Positions 38,922 to 40,293 of a stretch of DNA of 40,293 nt are shown one piece after another. How positions within the stretch are numbered: position 1 is the stretch's first letter; the number at the start of each line of letters is the position of its first letter. The stretch comes from an uncultured Lachnospiraceae bacterium (GTDB lineage: Bacteria; Bacillota; Clostridia; Lachnospirales; Lachnospiraceae): assembly GCA_937920345.1 (NCBI GenBank), contig CALGVA010000038.1, positions 1 through 40,293 on the forward strand, read 5' to 3'. A program made the position numbers and the translations under genes. Under the pieces are notes generated by a model. That model was not told the DNA's origin. It did not search any database and saw only the letters and a program-made list of their open reading frames with translations.

Positions 38922-39997
38922 TGTTCCAGTTTAGCACCTGCATTCATGAGAAGTGCATCTGCGATGGTGAGCGCGACCATTGCTTCCACGACGACAACGG
39001 CGCGGGGAACAATGATGGGATCATGCCGGCCTTTAATGGATACTTCTATGTTTTCTCCCTGTTTATTGACGGTTTTCTGCGGGGAGAAGATAGACGGCGT
39101 TGGTTTTACATAAGCGCGCAGCAGGATCTGTGATCCGTCGCTGATACCGCCCAGAATGCCGCCGGCGTGGTTTGTGCGTTTGACAACCTGCCCGTCCTGC
39201 ATATAGAAAGCATCATTATTGTCGGAACCGTGGCGGGAGGCGACTGCTGTGCCGTCGCCGATTTCTACGGCTTTGACAGCGCCTATGGACATGACCGCTT
39301 TCGCCAGATTCGCGTCCAGTTTCTCGAAGACGGGGTCGCCAAGACCGGCGGGAACACCGTCGATTGCACATTCGATCACACCGCCGGCGGAATCATAACT
39401 CCGCATACAGTCTGCAAGAAAAGTTTCCGCTTGAATCGATGCATCCGTGTCAGGCATACAGGTAGGAGTCGAGAGGATGGCGTCCCGGTCAAATTTATCC
39501 ATGTCAATTTCAATCGGACCGATTGATTTTGTATATGCCGTCAATGTAATGCCGAATTCTGCAAGAAGTCTGGCGGCAACTGCGCCTGCGGCAACACGTC
39601 CGGTTGTCTCTCGGCCGGAAGAACGCCCGCCGCCCCGGTAGTCGCGAAAGCCGTATTTGGCGTCAAATGTATAGTCGGCGTGTCCGGGCCGGTAATAATT
39701 GGCAATCTCGCTGTAGTCAGAGGAGTGCTGTGAAGTATTGCGCACCATCATGGAAATTGGCGTTCCTGTGGTGCGGTCTTCGAAGATTCCCGAGAGTATC
39801 TCCACCTGATCCGCTTCTTTCCTCGGTGTGGAGATTCTGGTCTGTCCGGGCTTGCGCCGGTTCAGATAAATCTGGATATCTTCGGCGGTTAAAGGCAGAC
39901 CGGCGGGACAGCCGTCTACCACGACGCCGAGTGCTGCGCCATGGGATTCTCCCCATGTCGTAATCTGAAAAATGTTTCCGTAAGATGAACCTGCCAT
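38897..39997 (-). CDS. aroC: Chorismate synthase
   Basis: FMN-dependent enzyme of 366 aa that makes chorismate from EPSP, the last step of the shikimate pathway. The signatures are TTWGESHGAALGVVVDGCPAGLPL, NRRKPGQTRISTPRKE, HADYTFDAKYGFRDYRGGGRSSGRETTGRVAAGA (in part) and GGILGGISDG. The ATG at 39997 is preferred (AAGGA 8 bases upstream) over an in-frame TTG six codons earlier. It is convergent with the lysozyme gene. No other shikimate genes are in the window. Confidence 0.96.
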   Translation of the reverse strand: MAGSSYGNIFQITTWGESHGAALGVVVDGCPAGLPLTAEDIQIYLNRRKPGQTRISTPRKEADQVEILSGIFEDRTTGTPISMMVRNTSQHSSDYSEIANYYRPGHADYTFDAKYGFRDYRGGGRSSGRETTGRVAAGAVAARLLAEFGITLTAYTKSIGPIEIDMDKFDRDAILSTPTCMPDTDASIQAETFLADCMRSYDSAGGVIECAIDGVPAGLGDPVFEKLDANLAKAVMSIGAVKAVEIGDGTAVASRHGSDNNDAFYMQDGQVVKRTNHAGGILGGISDGSQILLRAYVKPTPSIFSPQKTVNKQGENIEVSIKGRHDPIIVPRAVVVVEAMVALTIADALLMNAGAKLEHLKKIYDR

Positions 39998-40293
39998 GTT
40001 TATAATCCTTTCCAACTTGTATATTCACAAAAAAATTAGACGTTAAAAGATTTAATTGTGTGGCAAAAGATTAAGAAGCGTGAAATATTTGGAAAATAAT
40101 ATGAAGGATAACCTGCATTACAATAATAACAAACGGTATGTTAAATTATGGATTAATTTCCAAACATATCTGATAACTTCTGCTTTGCCTATACGGAGTA
40201 TATCATATTTCAGTATAGAAATAAATATTTAGATCGTCCCTCAATAGTAATCCGAGATTCCCGTCCAATGGGGAAAGTGGGGTACAAACAGGA
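39998..40293. other. Noncoding A+T-rich region upstream of aroC
   Basis: No gene with a credible start lies here. It must hold the aroC promoter; a TATACT box on the minus strand is present near 40196-40201, but no matching -35 stands out. CTATAC and GTATAG form a short inverted repeat around 40190-40220. At the right edge TGGGG occurs twice, 9 bp apart (40269-40273 and 40278-40282), followed by an AGGA that could start a ribosome site for a gene beyond the window. Such TGGGG repeats recall MraZ operators, but this is weak. Confidence 0.4.

Noticed and set aside
40269..40282. MraZ operator at the right edge
   Set aside because: Only two TGGGG units with 9-bp spacing are visible and the next gene is outside the window; too little to call.
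1..40293. CRISPR arrays, tRNA or rRNA genes
   Set aside because: No regularly spaced repeats of the right size and no tRNA- or rRNA-like sequence were noticed in reading the window by eye.

Overview
The window looks like part of the chromosome of a gut-type Clostridia (Lachnospiraceae-like Firmicute). The gene orders rplS-lepB-rbgA-lepB-rnhB-ylqG-ylqH-yraN and DUF512-der-plsY-gpsA, the strong GGAGG ribosome binding sites, and a T-box upstream of tyrS all fit this. The assignment rests on synteny and motifs only; no database search was possible.

Bases 1 to about 8230 are a visibly more A+T-rich accessory element that looks like an integrated filamentous phage (inovirus-like). Nearly all its genes lie on the minus strand, and their order closely follows the classical filamentous phage map: a pV-position protein, a small membrane protein, the major coat protein, a terminator, a pIII-like adhesin with signal peptide and C-terminal anchor, further small membrane proteins, the pI/Zot assembly ATPase, and a noncoding origin region. 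The replication module is the surprise. The initiator is a fused HUH endonuclease and superfamily 3 helicase of the kind found in CRESS-DNA viruses (circo/geminivirus-like). Just upstream are six ATGTTTCA iterons and a perfect 14-bp stem whose minus-strand loop reads TAGTATTAC, the circovirus-type nonanucleotide. Next to it is a very GC-rich hairpin, a candidate packaging signal or complementary-strand origin. Several genes here are too short for usual gene calling (48 to 61 codons) but have good ribosome binding sites. Two small membrane-protein genes run against the main direction, each with its own promoter. No integrase or left boundary is seen.

From 8279 the window is core chromosome. 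8.3-15.4 kb: ribosomal protein L19, two type I signal peptidases flanking the ribosome-assembly GTPase RbgA, RNase HII, the orphan flagellar-like pair YlqG (FliK-like) and YlqH (FlhB C-terminus-like), YraN and a PgeF/YfiH protein. 15.6-19.1 kb: an OmpR-type two-component system with a very large sensor. 19.2-20.4 kb: PRPP synthetase on the minus strand. 20.6-25.0 kb: DUF512 protein, Der, PlsY and GpsA. 25.1-25.9 kb: MetF on the minus strand. 26.3-34.3 kb: an apparent five-gene signalling operon: MoxR ATPase, VWA protein, receiver/HD-GYP protein and two membrane hybrid histidine kinases. Both kinases have lost key residues: the first has a degenerate ATP-binding domain, and the second has tyrosine in place of the phospho-accepting histidine. 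34.4-38.8 kb: T-box/tyrS, an HMGL-like aldolase and a membrane-anchored GH25 lysozyme. 38.9-40.0 kb: chorismate synthase on the minus strand.

Two kinds of dispersed repeat lie in the core region. A 99-bp structured repeat occurs twice (98/99 identical). A 39-bp mini inverted repeat upstream of metF is flanked by 8-bp direct repeats.
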